A stretch of DNA of 33,743 bases, taken from assembly GCA_048204295.1 (NCBI GenBank), contig DBFBLF010000022.1, forward strand, positions 1 to 33,743, read 5' to 3'. The notes under the pieces were generated by a model that ran no database searches, had not been told where the DNA came from, and worked only from the letters and a program-made list of their open reading frames with translations. The stretch comes from Metaruminococcus_A sp900762715. GTDB lineage: Bacteria > Bacillota > Clostridia > Oscillospirales > Ruminococcaceae. Shown piece after piece: positions 32,785 through 33,743 of the stretch (positions are counted from its first letter, which is position 1; every line of letters begins with the position of its first letter). Both the position numbers and the translations under genes were made by a program.

Positions 32785-33743
32785 TTATTTAATTACTACC
32801 TGCTCCCCAGCGTCCACACCCTTCAAAATTTCAGTCTGGCTGGAATTCATGACGCCGACCTCAACGGAACGCTCTGTAACAATCCCGTCCTGGTACACCC
32901 TGACATAATACGAGCCCGAATAACCGGTTACGGCACCCTTTGGAACAATAACGGCATTCTCTTTCACCGCCGTTACAGCTTTAAAGGAAACTGTTTCACC
33001 AACAGAAACCTCGGGCATGGCGCTCAGCGTGATTCTGACTTTGCTGTCAAAATCCGCTTTCTTTTCCTTGGGAACACTGTCCTGCGTAGCGGAAACCTTG
33101 CCTGTATACTCTTTACCGTCAATCGTCAAGGTCACATCCATTCCCAGTTTCAGCTTTTTTGCCTTGCTGCCAACATATTCAAATTCCAGTCTGGAGACGT
33201 CAGCCACCTGGCAGACAGCTGTACGGCTCGAAATTGTATCGCCAATTGAAGAGTCGGTCATAAAGGTGACCACCCCGTCAACCGGCGCATAAATGGTAGC
33301 GCCGTCAATTGTTTTCTTAAGCTCGCTGATCTGCAATTCGATCTGATCTATCTGAAGCTGGGCAATCTGGGCGTCAAAATTTACCTTGTTTCCGTTTTTG
33401 TCGGTATCCGGCAATCCCTTTGCCAATGCACGCTCCAGATTGACCTTTTGAATTTTGAGGTTGATTTCGGCGTCCGCGAGCTGGGCCTCAGCGTTGCCGC
33501 AATCGAGCTTTGCCAATACCTGCCCTTTTTTTACCGCAGTACCCACCGAAACATCTTTTGAACGCAAAACGCCGCTCTGTTCACCAAAAGAAAGGGAATA
33601 CTGGGTAGACGCCACAACGGTGCAACTGTCTGATACCTCTTCCGAAATGGTGCCGGTCACCGCTTCCTCCGTTGTATATGTAACCTCCGCCGGCTTAATC
33701 AGCGGAGGATCCAGGGCAGCCTCTTCCTCAGGAAACATGGAAC
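32785..33743 (-). CDS. Membrane fusion protein of an ABC exporter (N-terminus beyond window)
   Basis: This HlyD/MacA-like adaptor has a split biotinyl-lipoyl domain (VSVGTAVKKGQVLAKL, then ATIYAPVDGVVTFM) on either side of a short alpha-helical hairpin of about 60 residues. A beta-barrel and membrane-proximal domain follow (VIVPKGAVTGYSG, then VEVGVMNSSQTEILKG). The frame is open to the window edge, and no signal peptide or anchor is visible in the portion seen, so the true start lies upstream of this strand's edge. It ends 13 bp before the permease start. In Gram-positive cells such adaptors assist the FtsX permease at the outer face of the membrane. Confidence 0.88.
   Translation of the reverse strand, partial: SMFPEEEAALDPPLIKPAEVTYTTEEAVTGTISEEVSDSCTVVASTQYSLSFGEQSGVLRSKDVSVGTAVKKGQVLAKLDCGNAEAQLADAEINLKIQKVNLERALAKGLPDTDKNGNKVNFDAQIAQLQIDQIELQISELKKTIDGATIYAPVDGVVTFMTDSSIGDTISSRTAVCQVADVSRLEFEYVGSKAKKLKLGMDVTLTIDGKEYTGKVSATQDSVPKEKKADFDSKVRITLSAMPEVSVGETVSFKAVTAVKENAVIVPKGAVTGYSGSYYVRVYQDGIVTERSVEVGVMNSSQTEILKGVDAGEQVVIK

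Overview
The window looks like chromosomal DNA of an anaerobic Gram-positive bacterium of class Clostridia, most likely Ruminococcaceae/Oscillospiraceae-like. The evidence is a stand-alone-subunit (archaeal-type) glutamate synthase with an ANTAR regulator, the LL-diaminopimelate aminotransferase route to lysine and peptidoglycan, a CdaA/CdaR c-di-AMP pair, a class V aminotransferase with a DUF3343 partner, strong AGGAGG-type ribosome sites, and frequent TTG or GTG starts. Base composition is fairly even, with no obvious foreign island. I saw no tRNA, rRNA, IS element or CRISPR array. The taxonomic placement is inference.

Layout. (1) 1-7941, plus strand: a sigma-A-like promoter carrying four helically phased TGCAA repeats drives a split glutamate synthase (glutaminase domain, FMN/Fe-S synthase domain, polyferredoxin, FAD/NAD(P) reductase, GXGXG domain). 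An ANTAR regulator with a degenerate receiver follows, then dapF and dapL, ending at a strong terminator. Glutamate made by the first block is the amino donor for DapL. (2) 8108-9064: a YegS/DgkB-type lipid kinase. (3) 9142-16108, mostly minus-strand housekeeping genes: a lone TfoX C-terminal domain, a COG2509 flavoprotein, cdaR, cdaA, a cysteine-desulfurase-like enzyme with DUF3343, and ispF-ispD. (4) 16262-18034, plus strand: a homocysteine S-methyltransferase with a shortened C-terminal part, and a zinc-ribbon membrane protein.

(5) 18081-28216: a hexuronate catabolic locus. An AraC-type regulator is divergent from uxaC, a CE15-type glucuronoyl esterase homologue, a GH67 alpha-glucuronidase, an SDR mannonate oxidoreductase, uxuA, a KDPG aldolase fused to a VOC-like domain, and a KDG kinase. 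Together they encode every step from xylan-derived glucuronosides to pyruvate plus glyceraldehyde 3-phosphate. Both glycan-processing enzymes lack signal peptides, so the substrate must be imported, but no transporter is in the window. The divergent control region holds a 21-bp-spaced direct repeat typical of AraC-family half-sites.

(6) 28271-33743, minus strand: an ABC export system with a membrane fusion protein (cut by the window edge), a 958-residue FtsX permease and two different ATPases. The second ATPase carries a C-terminal AbrB/SpoVT-like domain.

For several genes the longest possible reading frame starts too early. Starts were moved to the codon with a well-placed ribosome site: the flavoprotein, homocysteine methyltransferase, CE15 homologue, GH67, SDR, uxuA and the AbrB-tailed ATPase.
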